Positions 8,849-17,592 of a DNA stretch of 64,000 nt are shown in pieces. Position 1 is the first letter of the stretch; each line of letters begins with the position of its first letter. This DNA is from JANQOH01 sp965243325. Its GTDB lineage: Bacteria > Pseudomonadota > Alphaproteobacteria > UBA7887. The notes beneath the pieces were generated by a model, which made no database searches, was not told the origin of the DNA, and saw nothing but the letters and a program-made list of their open reading frames with translations. The translations under genes and the position numbers were made by a program. The stretch lies in NCBI GenBank assembly GCA_965243325.1, contig CBDEUQ010000003.1, positions 248,001 to 312,000 on the forward strand, given 5' to 3'.

Positions 8849-9502
8849 CTAAGGCAGTTCCAGCACCGCCAGATGCCGCCAGTCCCGGGCCATCCCGGCC
8901 GCGAGGACAAGCGGGATGACAAGGAGCAACCCGAGGGTGTCGAGCATTTGCCGATACGGCAGCGGTCGCGCACGTCGGCGGGGTCCCGGTCTCGCGGCGC
9001 CTGGCCGAGGCCACAGGCGTGGCGTCCGGCTCGTGTAGGTCGAATACGCGTCACCGAACTCGCGAAACAAATACCTCTCTTCGTCCCTGATCTTTGCGTA
9101 GAAGGTAACCAGGGAGGAGAGAGCGAGAGTCGCCGCCAGAACGAAGCTCTGGGACAGGATCCCGAACCCCGAACACGCGACGATCGAAAACAGGTACAGC
9201 GGGTTTCGACTGTGCCGGTACGGGCCGGACCGGATCAGTTCAACGTTCTTTCTGCCGCCGATGTGGACAATTGCCCAGCACCGTCCAAGAACGCCGACGG
9301 TGACCAGCGCGGCGCCAACGAAGAGCATCGCCGTTCCTAACGCAGATTCGGCGAAGACCGGCTTGATGAAGAGGACGGCCAGGAGAAACGCCGCGCCATA
9401 GAGGCGCAGGAGCCTGATCCTCGTTCGCTGGCCCACATGAGTGCCGTCACCGCGCATGAGAACCTCGTTCCCCGGCTCCCGTGGCGAGGTCCCTGTCGGC
9501 AT
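8849..9502 (-). CDS. Isoprenylcysteine carboxyl methyltransferase/PEMT-like membrane protein
   Basis: This is a 217-residue integral membrane protein. The ICMT/phospholipid-methyltransferase signature is present (GPYRHSRNPLYL, then RDEERYLFREFGDAY), which forms the SAM-binding face. Hydrophobic segments lie at about residues 33-50, 55-75, 105-125 and 190-205. Bacterial members methylate unknown small or lipid substrates at the membrane; the substrate is not predictable. A later in-frame ATG (MRGDGTHVGQR) is an alternative start. It lies between the etfB promoter region and a HIG1 gene and is less GC-rich than its neighbours, which suggests a later arrival at this place. Confidence 0.75.
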   Translation of the reverse strand: MPTGTSPREPGNEVLMRGDGTHVGQRTRIRLLRLYGAAFLLAVLFIKPVFAESALGTAMLFVGAALVTVGVLGRCWAIVHIGGRKNVELIRSGPYRHSRNPLYLFSIVACSGFGILSQSFVLAATLALSSLVTFYAKIRDEERYLFREFGDAYSTYTSRTPRLWPRPGAARPGPRRRARPLPYRQMLDTLGLLLVIPLVLAAGMARDWRHLAVLELP

Positions 9503-9588
9503 GACGGCTCGTCGGCTGAGTTATCGGGACTTGGTGAGCGACTGAGCGCCTCCCAAGCCTCCACGGCAACCGAGGACGGCCAGCCCCC

Positions 9589-9798
9589 TCACGCACCGCG
9601 GACGAAGACCGCATAGATGGCGATCAGCGCCACCGCGACGCCCTGCAGCGCGACGCGGAGGCGCATCAGGCCGTTGCCGTAGCGGCGGTTGAAGGCGCCG
9701 CCGCGCAGCATGCCGACGACGCCCGTGAGCAGGACGACGAGCACCGCGGCCAGCGCGACCGCGATCAGCATGGGGAAGACGGCTTGCAGCGCGTCCAT
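9589..9798 (-). CDS. Small twin-transmembrane HIG1-domain protein
   Basis: This is a 69-residue protein with two membrane helices (about residues 8-30 and 48-66). They are joined by the characteristic basic loop RGGAFNRRYGNGLMRLR of the HIG_1_N/twin-transmembrane family. Eukaryotic relatives act in respiratory-complex assembly; the bacterial role is unclear. The start is the ATG of MDALQAVFPML; an upstream in-frame extension has no protein-like content. From general knowledge, proteins of this family often sit near etfBA and hydroxybutyryl-CoA dehydrogenase in alphaproteobacteria, usually with a cobalamin adenosyltransferase gene that is missing here. Confidence 0.8.
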   Translation of the reverse strand: MDALQAVFPMLIAVALAAVLVVLLTGVVGMLRGGAFNRRYGNGLMRLRVALQGVAVALIAIYAVFVRGA

Positions 9799-10023
9799 GC
9801 GGACCTCACCGGGGGGACCGGAGCGCCAGTGTACACCGGCCGGCGCGGGCGCGAACCCGTCCCCCGGCGCAAGCCTTGATTCTCGCGCCGCGCCGGGCAA
9901 TTCTGCGCCGCCTGCCAACTGGCCCGGAAGCGCCGCGCAAGTGAGACCCACGCTCCATCGGTGTTCCTTTCGGCAGCCGGCGGAGAATCCTCCGGCGTTC
10001 GCCCCGCGAAGCCGGGGGGCGCG

Positions 10024-11352
10024 GTGACCGCGCCCGTGCTCACCGTCGCCGTGGTCGGCGCCGGGCCCGCCGGGTTCTACGCCGCCGATGCCTTCCTGCG
10101 CCAGCGCGCGCCGTGCCGAATCGACATCATCGACCGCCTGCCGACGCCGTTCGGTCTGGTGCGCGCGGGCGTCGCGCCGGACCATCAGAGCACCAAGAAC
10201 GTCGTCCGCCTCTTCGACCGCATCCTGCAGAAGGAAACGGTCCGCTTCGTCGGCAACGTGGCGCTGGGAGAGACGGTGAGCTACGAGGACCTGACGCGGC
10301 TCTACGACGTCGTGATCCTCGCGTTCGGCGCGCAGACGCCGCGCCGCCTCGGGATCCCGGGGGAAGACCGCGCGGGCGTGGTCGACGCGACGCGGTTCGT
10401 CGCCTGGTACAACGCCGTGCCCGGCGCGCAGGACCTGTCGCCGCTCGTCGCCGCCGCCCGCGCCGCGGTGGTGGTGGGCAACGGCAACGTGGCGCTCGAC
10501 ATCGCGCGCATCCTGGCCAAGACGCCGGCCGAGCTTGCCGACGGCGACATCGACCCGGCCGCGGCCGCGGCCATCGGCGCCGCGCCGCTCGCCGACATCT
10601 ACGTCGTCGGCCGCCGCGGGCCGCTGCAGGCGAGCTTCACCGCGCCGGAGCTGAGCGAGTTCGGCGGCCTCGCGGAGGCGTCGCCCGTCGTCTCGCCGGC
10701 CGACCTGCCGGACGGCGCCGAGGCGGCGGGGGACGCGGACCGGACGAAGACGGAAAGGAACCTGCGCATCCTCTCCGGCTACGCCGCCGCGGAAGGCGAA
10801 GCGCGGGCGCGGCCGGTGCGCGTGCATTTCCTCTTCCGTGCCTCGCCGGTGGAGATCCTCGGCGGTGCGCGCATGACCGGCGTCCGGCTGGAGCGCAACC
10901 GCCTGCAGGGCGGACGGGCCGAGGGCACCGGCGAGACTTTTGCCGTCGACGCCGGGCTGCTCGTGGCGGCGATCGGCTACCGCGTCGACGACGGCATCGC
11001 CGCGGTGCCCGTCGACGACCGGCGCGGCACGGTCGCCAACGCCGAAGGGCGCGTGGCGCCGGGGGTCTACGTCGTCGGCTGGGCGCGGCGCGGCCCGACC
11101 GGGGTGATCGGCACCAACCGCAATGATGCGCGCGGCGTCGTCGAGACGATCCTCGCCGACGGCATCGCGCCGGGCAAGCCGGGGCCGCCGGGCCTCGACG
11201 CGCTGCTGGGCAGCACGCCGCGCGTCGACTACGAGGGCTGGCAGCACATCGACGCGGCCGAGATCGCCGCCGCTGCCGGCGCCGCCGGGACGCGGCCGCG
11301 CGTCAAGTTCACCCGCACCGCCGACATGCTCGCGGCAGCGGCGGGAGAATGA
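10024..11352 (+). CDS. FAD-dependent ferredoxin-NADP+ reductase, adrenodoxin reductase/FprA type
   Basis: This is a protein of about 442 residues that moves electrons between NADPH and a ferredoxin. The N-terminal FAD motif is VVGAGPAGFYAADAF, followed by FGLVRAGVAPDHQSTKNV. The NADP-domain motif is VVVGNGNVALDIARIL with GRRGPLQASFTAPEL, and the C-terminal signature is GWARRGPTGVIGTNRNDA. All are typical of the FprA branch. I chose the GTG at 10024, just before TAPVLTVAVVGAG; a GTG at 9961 is in frame but adds a low-complexity leader. The stop overlaps the boxC start (ATGA), so it probably serves as electron supplier to the Box epoxidase. It has no 4Fe-4S motifs, unlike the usual BoxA reductase. 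Confidence 0.88.
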   Translation: MTAPVLTVAVVGAGPAGFYAADAFLRQRAPCRIDIIDRLPTPFGLVRAGVAPDHQSTKNVVRLFDRILQKETVRFVGNVALGETVSYEDLTRLYDVVILAFGAQTPRRLGIPGEDRAGVVDATRFVAWYNAVPGAQDLSPLVAAARAAVVVGNGNVALDIARILAKTPAELADGDIDPAAAAAIGAAPLADIYVVGRRGPLQASFTAPELSEFGGLAEASPVVSPADLPDGAEAAGDADRTKTERNLRILSGYAAAEGEARARPVRVHFLFRASPVEILGGARMTGVRLERNRLQGGRAEGTGETFAVDAGLLVAAIGYRVDDGIAAVPVDDRRGTVANAEGRVAPGVYVVGWARRGPTGVIGTNRNDARGVVETILADGIAPGKPGPPGLDALLGSTPRVDYEGWQHIDAAEIAAAAGAAGTRPRVKFTRTADMLAAAAGE

Positions 11353-12983
11353 CGGCGGGGCGGCAAGGCCCGGCGCGGACGGTCGCGTTCGAGACCGAGC
11401 CGGCGCGGTACCGCCACTGGCGCCTCGCGATCGACGGCGCGGTGGCAACGCTGGCGCTCGACGTCGACGAGGCCGCGGCGCTCGACGAGGGCTACGCGCT
11501 CAAGCGCAATTCCTACGATCTCGGCGTCGACATCGAGCTGGCGGACGCGGTGCAGCGGTTGCGTTTCGAGCATCCCGAGGTCGCCGTGGTGGTGCTGACC
11601 TCGGCCAAGGACCGCATTTTCTCCGCCGGCGCCAACATCGGCATGCTCGCCCGCGCGGGCCACGCCGAGAAGGTGAACTTTTGCAAGTTCACCAACGAGA
11701 CGCGCTGCGCCATCGAGGACGCGAGCTTGGAGTCGGGCCAGGTGTACGTCGCCGCGGTGAACGGGACCGCGTCGGGCGGCGGCTACGAGCTCGCCCTCGC
11801 GTGCGCGCGGATTCTGCTCGCCGACGACGGCGCGAGCGCGGTCTCGCTGCCCGAGCTGCCGCTGCTCGCGGTGCTGCCCGGCACCGGCGGTCTCACCCGC
11901 CTCGTCGACAAGCGGCGGGTGCGGCGCGACCGCGCCGACGTGCTGTGCACGACCGCCGAGGGCGTGCGCGGAAAGCGGGCCGTGGCGTGGAACCTGGTCG
12001 ACGAGCTGGCGCCGCCGTCGCGGCTTGCGGCGCGCGCGCGGGAGGCCGGTGCGGCGCTGGCGGCGGCGCGGCCGGCCGCCGGATCGGGCATCGCGCTCAC
12101 GCCGCTCGCGGCCGAGCGCGGCCGCGAGCGGCTCGTCTACCCGCACCTCGAGGTCGCGCTCGACGCCGGCCGCGGCGCCGCGACGTTCTGCATCGCCGGG
12201 CCGGAGGGCGACGGCAACCCGCACGCCGATGGCGCCGGCTGGTGGCCGCTGGCGCTCGCCCGCGCCCTCGATGACGCGGTGCTGCACCTGCGCGCCAATC
12301 GGCCCGAGCTCGGCATCTGGGTGGTGACCAGCCGCGGCGACGGCGCCGCGGTCGCCGCGCACGACCGGCGGCTTCTCGACGGCGGCTGGCTGACGCGCGA
12401 GATCGTTCTCTACTGGCGGCGGCTGCTCAAGCGCATCGAGCTGTCGTCGCGCAGTCTGGTCGCGCTCGTCGAGGCCGGGAGCTGCTTCGCCGGCCTGCTG
12501 TTCGAGCTGGTGCTCGCCGCCGACCGCAGCTTCATGCACGACGGCGAGCGGGCGCCCGCGGTGCGGCTCACGGGCATGAACGACGGGCCGCTCGCCGCGT
12601 GCAACGGGCTGAGCCGGCTCGAGACGCGCTTTCTCGGCGACGCGGCGGCGCTGGCGGCGGCGCGCGCGCGCATCGGCGACGATCTCGATCCGCCGACCGC
12701 CGAGACGCTCGGCCTCGTGACCTTCGCGCCCGACGAGATCGACTGGGACGACGAGGTGCGCCTCGCGCTCGAGGAACGCGCGAGCTTCTCGCCCGACGCG
12801 CTGACCGGCATGGAGGCCAACCTGCGCTTCGCCGGGCCGGAAACCCTCGAAAGCAAGATCTTCGGCCGCCTCGCCGCATGGCAGAACTGGATCTTCCAGC
12901 GGCCCAACGCCGCCGGACCGGAGGGCGCGCTGACCCTGTACGGCAGCGGCCGCCGCGTCCGCTACGACGGCCGGCGGGTGTAG
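11349..12983 (+). CDS. boxC: Benzoyl-CoA-2,3-epoxide/dihydrodiol ring-cleaving lyase BoxC
   Basis: This is a 544-residue crotonase-superfamily enzyme with two hydratase-like halves. It opens the ring of 2,3-epoxybenzoyl-CoA by hydrolysis, releasing formate and yielding 3,4-dehydroadipyl-CoA semialdehyde. Long family-specific blocks are recognisable: SYDLGVDIELADA, TSAKDRIFSAGANI, NGTASGGGYELALAC, EAGSCFAGLLFELVLAADR, LTGMNDGPL, and the closing NWIFQRPNA. Length matches known BoxC (about 550). It overlaps the upstream reductase by 4 bases and lies 5 bases before boxB, forming a tight operon. Confidence 0.94.
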   Translation: MTAGRQGPARTVAFETEPARYRHWRLAIDGAVATLALDVDEAAALDEGYALKRNSYDLGVDIELADAVQRLRFEHPEVAVVVLTSAKDRIFSAGANIGMLARAGHAEKVNFCKFTNETRCAIEDASLESGQVYVAAVNGTASGGGYELALACARILLADDGASAVSLPELPLLAVLPGTGGLTRLVDKRRVRRDRADVLCTTAEGVRGKRAVAWNLVDELAPPSRLAARAREAGAALAAARPAAGSGIALTPLAAERGRERLVYPHLEVALDAGRGAATFCIAGPEGDGNPHADGAGWWPLALARALDDAVLHLRANRPELGIWVVTSRGDGAAVAAHDRRLLDGGWLTREIVLYWRRLLKRIELSSRSLVALVEAGSCFAGLLFELVLAADRSFMHDGERAPAVRLTGMNDGPLAACNGLSRLETRFLGDAAALAAARARIGDDLDPPTAETLGLVTFAPDEIDWDDEVRLALEERASFSPDALTGMEANLRFAGPETLESKIFGRLAAWQNWIFQRPNAAGPEGALTLYGSGRRVRYDGRRV

Positions 12984-12988
12984 GGGCC

Positions 12989-14413
12989 ATGACGATCGAC
13001 TACGGCGAGCGGATTCCCAACAACGTCGACCTCGGCGGCGACCGCCGGCTGCGGCGGGCGCTGGAAGGCTGGCAGCCGCGCTATCTGGAGTGGTGGCGCT
13101 CGCTCGGGCCGACCGGCTTCCAGGCGGCGGAGGTCTACCTGCGGACCGCGGTCAGCGTCGAGCCGGGAGGCTGGGCGCGGTTCGGCCACGTGCGCATGCC
13201 CGACTACCGCTGGGGCATCTTCCTGGCGCCGCCCGAGGCGGAGCGCACCATCGGGTTCGGCGACCACCGCGGCGCGCCCGTGTGGCAGGACGTGCCCGGC
13301 GAGTACCGCGCGGTCCTGCGCCGCCTCATCGTCACCCAGGGCGACACCGAGCCGGCGTCGGTGGAGCAGCAGCGCCTGCTCGGCCATACGTGCCCGTCGC
13401 TCTACGACTTGCGCAACCTGTTCCAGGTGAACGTCGAGGAAGGGCGCCACCTGTGGGCGATGGTCTACCTCCTGCACGCGTTCTTCGGCCGCGACGGTCG
13501 CGAGGAGGCCGACGAGATGCTCGAACGCCACGCCGGCGACCCGGACAAGCCGCGCATCCTCGGCGCCTTCAACGAGGCGACGCCCGACTGGCTCTCGTTC
13601 TACATGTTCGCCTTCTTCACCGACCGCGACGGCAAGTACCAGCTCGCCTCGCTGGCCGAATCCGCCTTCGATCCACTGTCGCGCACGTGCCGGTTCATGC
13701 TCACCGAGGAGGCGCACCACCTGTTCGTCGGCGAATCGGGGATCGAGCGCATCGTCCGCCGCGCGTGCGAGATCATGCGCGAGAACGGCCTCGACGATCC
13801 CGCCCTGGTGCGCATGCACGGCGGCATCGACCTGCCCACCCTCCAGCGATACGTCAATTTCCACTACAGCGTCTCCGCCGACCTGTTCGGCGCCGAACGC
13901 TCGACCAACGCCGCGTCGTACTACGCGAACGGCCTCAAGGGCCGCTACCGCGAGGCGCGAATCGACGACGACCACCGCCTCGCCGACGCCACCTGGCCGG
14001 TTCCCGCGTTCGCGGACGGCCGGCGCGTGACCATCGACGCGCCGGCGGCCGTGGCGCTGAACGATCGGCTGCGCCGCGACTTCACCGATGACTGCGCGCG
14101 CGGCGTCGCACGCTGGAATAAAGTCATCGCCGAACACGGGATCGACTTCGCGATCGCCCTCCCCGACCCGGCGTTCCACCGCGCCATCGGCGTCTTCGCC
14201 GACGGGCACTTCACGCCCGCGGGCACGCCGCTGGCGGCCGCCGAATGGGCCGCGCGCCGGAACGAATGGCTGCCCGACGACGCCGACCAGGCGTTCGTCG
14301 CCTCGCTCATGCGCCCGGTGACCGAGCCGGGCCGGATGGCGAACTGGATCGCCCCGCCAAGGCGCGGCGTCGACGGCCGGCCGCTGGACTATGACTACGT
14401 GCGCCTCGCCTGA
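12989..14413 (+). CDS. boxB: Benzoyl-CoA 2,3-epoxidase subunit BoxB
   Basis: This is the 474-residue di-iron oxygenase component that epoxidises benzoyl-CoA in the aerobic Box pathway. The ligands expected for the di-iron centre are all present at near-family positions: Glu121 (in DTEPAS), Glu151 and His154 (VEEGRHLW), Asp212 (FFTDRDGK), and Glu241 and His244 (TEEAHHLF). The start is the ATG 5 bases after the boxC stop. The last 13 codons (ending DYDYVRLA) recur in degenerate form at 16538-16576. A ligase (benzoate-CoA ligase) and the BoxD aldehyde dehydrogenase are not in the window. Confidence 0.95.
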   Translation: MTIDYGERIPNNVDLGGDRRLRRALEGWQPRYLEWWRSLGPTGFQAAEVYLRTAVSVEPGGWARFGHVRMPDYRWGIFLAPPEAERTIGFGDHRGAPVWQDVPGEYRAVLRRLIVTQGDTEPASVEQQRLLGHTCPSLYDLRNLFQVNVEEGRHLWAMVYLLHAFFGRDGREEADEMLERHAGDPDKPRILGAFNEATPDWLSFYMFAFFTDRDGKYQLASLAESAFDPLSRTCRFMLTEEAHHLFVGESGIERIVRRACEIMRENGLDDPALVRMHGGIDLPTLQRYVNFHYSVSADLFGAERSTNAASYYANGLKGRYREARIDDDHRLADATWPVPAFADGRRVTIDAPAAVALNDRLRRDFTDDCARGVARWNKVIAEHGIDFAIALPDPAFHRAIGVFADGHFTPAGTPLAAAEWAARRNEWLPDDADQAFVASLMRPVTEPGRMANWIAPPRRGVDGRPLDYDYVRLA

Positions 14414-14417
14414 GCCG
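14375..14417 (+). repeat. Direct repeat 1, copy A: 3' end of boxB
   Basis: The last 13 codons of boxB including the stop (GRPLDYDYVRLA*), plus GCCG, are matched codon for codon by 16538-16580 (RRPPDCDYVRVA*). The two copies bracket the IS1595 remnant and the lipoprotein gene. Confidence 0.65.
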
Positions 14418-14527
14418 TCCCGGGCGGCAGGACCGGGCACTTCATCGAACGGACCGACATCCGTGCCGAATCCCGAAGGGATGGGCCGGCCGGCCCCGCA
14501 TAGTGGGGGCAGCAACGGAGGCCGATC

Positions 14528-15331
14528 ATGTCGAAGAATGCGCCCGGAAAATCCCACCGCGAAGGACAGACCGTCGTTCAATCGATGGACATGTTCCCCG
14601 ACGAGGCGGCGGCGGTGGCGTGGTTCGAGTCGACGCGCTGGCCGGACGGCGAGCGGCATTGCGGCAAGTGCGGCAGCACGAGGACGCGCCCGGTTCCGAA
14701 CGCGAAGCGGATGCCGTACTGGTGCACGGACTGCCGCTCGTATTTCAGCGCCCGCACCGGCACGCCGATCGCGCGGTCGAACGTTCCCATGCAGAAGTGG
14801 GCGATTGCGATCTACCTGTGCCTGACGAGTTTGAAGCCCGTTTCGAGCATGAAGCTGCACCGCGATCTCGGGGTTACGCAGGCGACGGCATGGTTCATGC
14901 TGCATCGCATCCGCGAAGCCTGGGCGCACCAAGACGACGACCGGTTCGACGGGCCGGGCGCGGCCGACGAGACGTGGATGGGCGGGCCGCACAAGAACAT
15001 GCCGATGGAGGTCCGCGCGGCGCTCGACAGCCACGCCAAGGACGGCAAGACGGCAATCGTCGGCGTCGGGGAGTACGTTGACGGCATCGCGCACACCGAC
15101 GGGATCGAGTCGTTCTGGTCGATGCTCGAACGCGCCCACAAGGGCACCTTCCACAAGCTGTCGCCGAAGCACCTGCAACGTTACGTCTCCGAATTTGCCG
15201 GGAAGCACGACATCCCCAACTCAGGGCTGCTTGCGCAGATGCGGGATACGGTCGCCCGGCTCGTCGGGCGGAACCTTCTCTGCCGCGACCCGATCGTCGA
15301 CTACGGGCTTTCGAGCGGCGCGCGGTCGTAG
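14528..15331 (+). pseudogene. IS1595-family transposase with in-frame internal deletion
   Basis: The 267-residue product keeps the family N terminus: MSKNAPGKSHREG, two zinc-ribbon CxxC pairs (CGKC, CTDC), SSMKLHRDLGVTQATAWFML, and the first catalytic Asp in ADETWMGG. It also keeps the C terminus (GEYVDGIAHTDGIESFWS, KHLQRYVSEFAGKH). Full-length relatives are about 310-330 residues. The missing block lies between GKTAIVG and VGEYVDG (near base 15060) and should contain the second catalytic Asp (the usual YTDE-type motif). The junction shows the short repeat GTCGG-C-GTCGG, which fits a microhomology deletion. The protein is therefore very unlikely to transpose. I could not identify matching terminal inverted repeats. 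Confidence 0.85.
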
Positions 15332-15453
15332 CGGGACCGATTGCCGCAACAGGGCGCGCGCCAGCTTCTCGGGCGTCGCGCCCGCGAGGTCGCGTTTCGG
15401 ATCAAGAACCGGTACGCCCCCCGTCATAGCGAGCAACCACGGAGGACAGCACC

Positions 15454-16353
15454 ATGACGATCAGACTGACGGCAGTTCTGACAGCCGCCTTGACGCTCGC
15501 CGCGTGCGGCGGCGGCGGCGGCAGTTCCAATGGGGGCATGGACGGGGGCGTTCAGAGCTTGGAGAGCGACCCTCGGATGGTCCGCCTGGAAAAGATCGTG
15601 GCCTCGACGGACGCTCTGCTCGCCTCCACTGCGTACGGGGAATACGCCATCACGGCGCAGGGGGTGACGGTCAGCGACACCGTGCGCGAGCGTATGAGCT
15701 GCACCGACGCGCTTTGCGTCGGCGATGACGGAACCGAGTTGTCCTTCGGTGAGATCGTCTACACCGACGACGATATTGAGACCACGTCGGCCACCATCGG
15801 CTCTCGGGCCGGATTCGATACCGCCGCGATCCGCGCCAGCTTCGACTTCGACAACTCCTTGGAGGACGTCACCGTCACGGCTTTCCCCGACATAGCTCTT
15901 TGGGGCTTGTGGGGGGAATACGGGGTCGCCTCCGTCATGCTGGTGAGCGGCCCCATATCGGGGACCATCGAGGGCACGAGCTTCGAGGGAGACCTCGGCA
16001 TGGCCGTTGCCATGGCCGGAGGCGACAGCAGCGGCATGAATCCAGCCGGGATGGGCGGCGCCACGTGGACCGGCGCGGCCGAGGCCGTGCGCCTTGGCGA
16101 CTTCACCCGCCGGCAGGGGACGGCCAGCGTGACGATCGCCGACCTGTCTCGGCCCAGCGTCGCCGTGGCCGTCGACGTGCCCGGTTTCTCCCGAGACTGG
16201 AGCGGCATCCCGCTCACCAACGGGCGATACGAAAGCGGGCGGCAAGGCAGCGACTACGTTGCCGGCGACTTCCACGGGCCGGCGCACGACGAGACCTACG
16301 GCGTGTTCGACACCGGCGCCTACGTGGGAGCCTTTGGCGCCAAACGCCAATAG
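15454..16353 (+). CDS. Slam/TbpB-like surface lipoprotein
   Basis: This is a 299-residue lipoprotein. The signal peptide ends in the lipobox LAAC, followed by a Gly/Ser-rich tether (CGGGGGSSNGGMDGG), which favours transport to the outer membrane. The C terminus (GDFHGPAHDETYGVFDTG, then GAFGAKRQ) matches the closing hairpin of transferrin-binding-protein-B-like beta-barrels, where G-F-x-G-P and GAFGAKR are typical. Such proteins bind host or environmental ligands, often metals or haem, but no partner receptor gene is nearby. A Shine-Dalgarno-like GGAGGA precedes the ATG. It is isolated between a dead transposase and a repeat copy, so it is likely accessory DNA. Confidence 0.75.
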   Translation: MTIRLTAVLTAALTLAACGGGGGSSNGGMDGGVQSLESDPRMVRLEKIVASTDALLASTAYGEYAITAQGVTVSDTVRERMSCTDALCVGDDGTELSFGEIVYTDDDIETTSATIGSRAGFDTAAIRASFDFDNSLEDVTVTAFPDIALWGLWGEYGVASVMLVSGPISGTIEGTSFEGDLGMAVAMAGGDSSGMNPAGMGGATWTGAAEAVRLGDFTRRQGTASVTIADLSRPSVAVAVDVPGFSRDWSGIPLTNGRYESGRQGSDYVAGDFHGPAHDETYGVFDTGAYVGAFGAKRQ

Positions 16354-16537
16354 TCTGCCCAGACCGTCCGCGGGGCCGTCTCCGGCAATCGGGGACAGAA
16401 CCGCAACTGCACGAGACATCGATGCCGACCCGGACTCGGAATCCTGGGGACATGCCGCCTATCCACGCATCGACGCGGAGGCGGAATAGGGACCCCCGCC
16501 GTCGACGCGGACCCGGCCCTGCTCGGCTTCCGCTCTC

Positions 16538-16580
16538 CGCCGGCCGCCTGACTGCGACTACGTGCGCGTTGCCTGAGCCG
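16538..16580 (+). repeat. Direct repeat 1, copy B: orphan boxB-like gene end
   Basis: This reads RRPPDCDYVRVA* in frame, matching the boxB C terminus without indels; homology stops upstream of it. It also supplies the TAG stop (16558-16560, reverse strand) of the convergent DMT transporter gene. Confidence 0.65.
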
Positions 16581-17496
16581 CTTCCCCGCGTCCCTCGCGG
16601 CGCAGGCGCGATTCGCGGTGGGCGATGTAGATGGCGCTCGCCGCGATGACCGCGCCGCCGACCCACGTCCACGCGTCGGGAACCTCCCCGAAGACCGCGA
16701 AACCGATCGCCGCGGCGAAGACGAGGCGCGTGAAGTCGAAGGGATAGATCGCCGTCGCGTCGGCGGCGGCGAGCGCGCGCACCATGCACTGGTGGCCGAT
16801 GGTGGCGACCACGCCGAGCGTGGCGAGCCAGGCGAACTGGTCCGCAGACGGCGTCTGCCAGACGGCAAGCGCCGGCACCAGCGACACCGGCGTCAGGAGG
16901 AAGACCAGCCAGAAGACGATGGCGTTGGGGTGCGCATCGCGCGACAGCAGCTTCACCGCGGTCTGGCTCACCGCCATCAGCATGGCCGAGAACAGCACCA
17001 GCAGCGCCGCCCCCGTGATCGTGGCGAATCCCGGCCTGAGAACGATCATGGCGCCGGCGAAGCCGATGGCGATGGCCGTCCAGCGCCGCGCGCGCATCGT
17101 CTCGCCGAGCGTCAGCACGGCGGCGATCGACGCGAACAGCGGCATGGTGAAGCTGAGCGCCGTCGCCTCGGCCAGCGGCATGCGGGCGAGCGCGTAGAAC
17201 CAGCAGCCCGTGGCGACGAATCCGACCGCCACGCGCAGGACGTGAAGGCGCGGGTGGACGGGCCGGAGCGACGCGAGACCCGGCCGCAGCAGGAACGGCA
17301 GCATGGCGAGGAGGCCGAAGAACGAGCGGAAGAAGACGACGACGAAGATCGGCAGGTCCTGCGTCAGGTGGCGGACGACGCCGTTCATGCTCGAGAAGCA
17401 CGCGCACGCGACCAGCATCCACAGGGCCCCGCGCACGACGCCGGGAAGCCGCGCGAAAGCGGGCGCGAGGCCCGACGCCCGTTGCAGCACGTTCAT
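16558..17496 (-). CDS. DMT-superfamily (EamA) transporter
   Basis: This is a 312-residue inner-membrane protein with about ten hydrophobic helices arranged as two EamA repeats (roughly residues 25-160 and 170-300). Family features include ACACFSSMNGVVRHL in helix 1, FFRSFFGLLAMLP, ALSFTMPLFASIAAVLTLGE near the end of repeat 1, and a similar block PFDFTRLVFAAAIGFAVFGE in repeat 2. Substrates of this group are metabolites or drugs and cannot be assigned. Its final codons and stop lie inside the orphan copy of the boxB gene end, so its C terminus may have been altered when the upstream segment arrived. Confidence 0.88.
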   Translation of the reverse strand: MNVLQRASGLAPAFARLPGVVRGALWMLVACACFSSMNGVVRHLTQDLPIFVVVFFRSFFGLLAMLPFLLRPGLASLRPVHPRLHVLRVAVGFVATGCWFYALARMPLAEATALSFTMPLFASIAAVLTLGETMRARRWTAIAIGFAGAMIVLRPGFATITGAALLVLFSAMLMAVSQTAVKLLSRDAHPNAIVFWLVFLLTPVSLVPALAVWQTPSADQFAWLATLGVVATIGHQCMVRALAAADATAIYPFDFTRLVFAAAIGFAVFGEVPDAWTWVGGAVIAASAIYIAHRESRLRREGRGEAAQATRT

Positions 17497-17514
17497 CGGC
17501 CGATCCTACCGCGC

Positions 17515-17566
17515 GCCGCGCGGGGGCGCAGCGCTCCGATGGCGGCGGCCTTGCCCGGCAGCGCCG
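17515..17566 (+). repeat. 52-bp direct repeat 3, copy A
   Basis: A 52-base sequence starting GCCGCGCGGGGGCGCA and ending CCCGGCAGCGCCG is repeated at 21315-21366 in the same orientation with three mismatches. It lies just upstream of the DMT gene; the other copy lies just upstream of the HDAC-like gene. It could be a copy of a dispersed intergenic repeat rather than a boundary. Confidence 0.7.
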
Positions 17567-17592
17567 ACACTCGGGCGCGTCTCGGTTATCCG

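Noticed and set aside
10024..11352. Calling the reductase BoxA
   Set aside because: The sequence is of the adrenodoxin-reductase/FprA type and lacks the Cys clusters for two 4Fe-4S centres.
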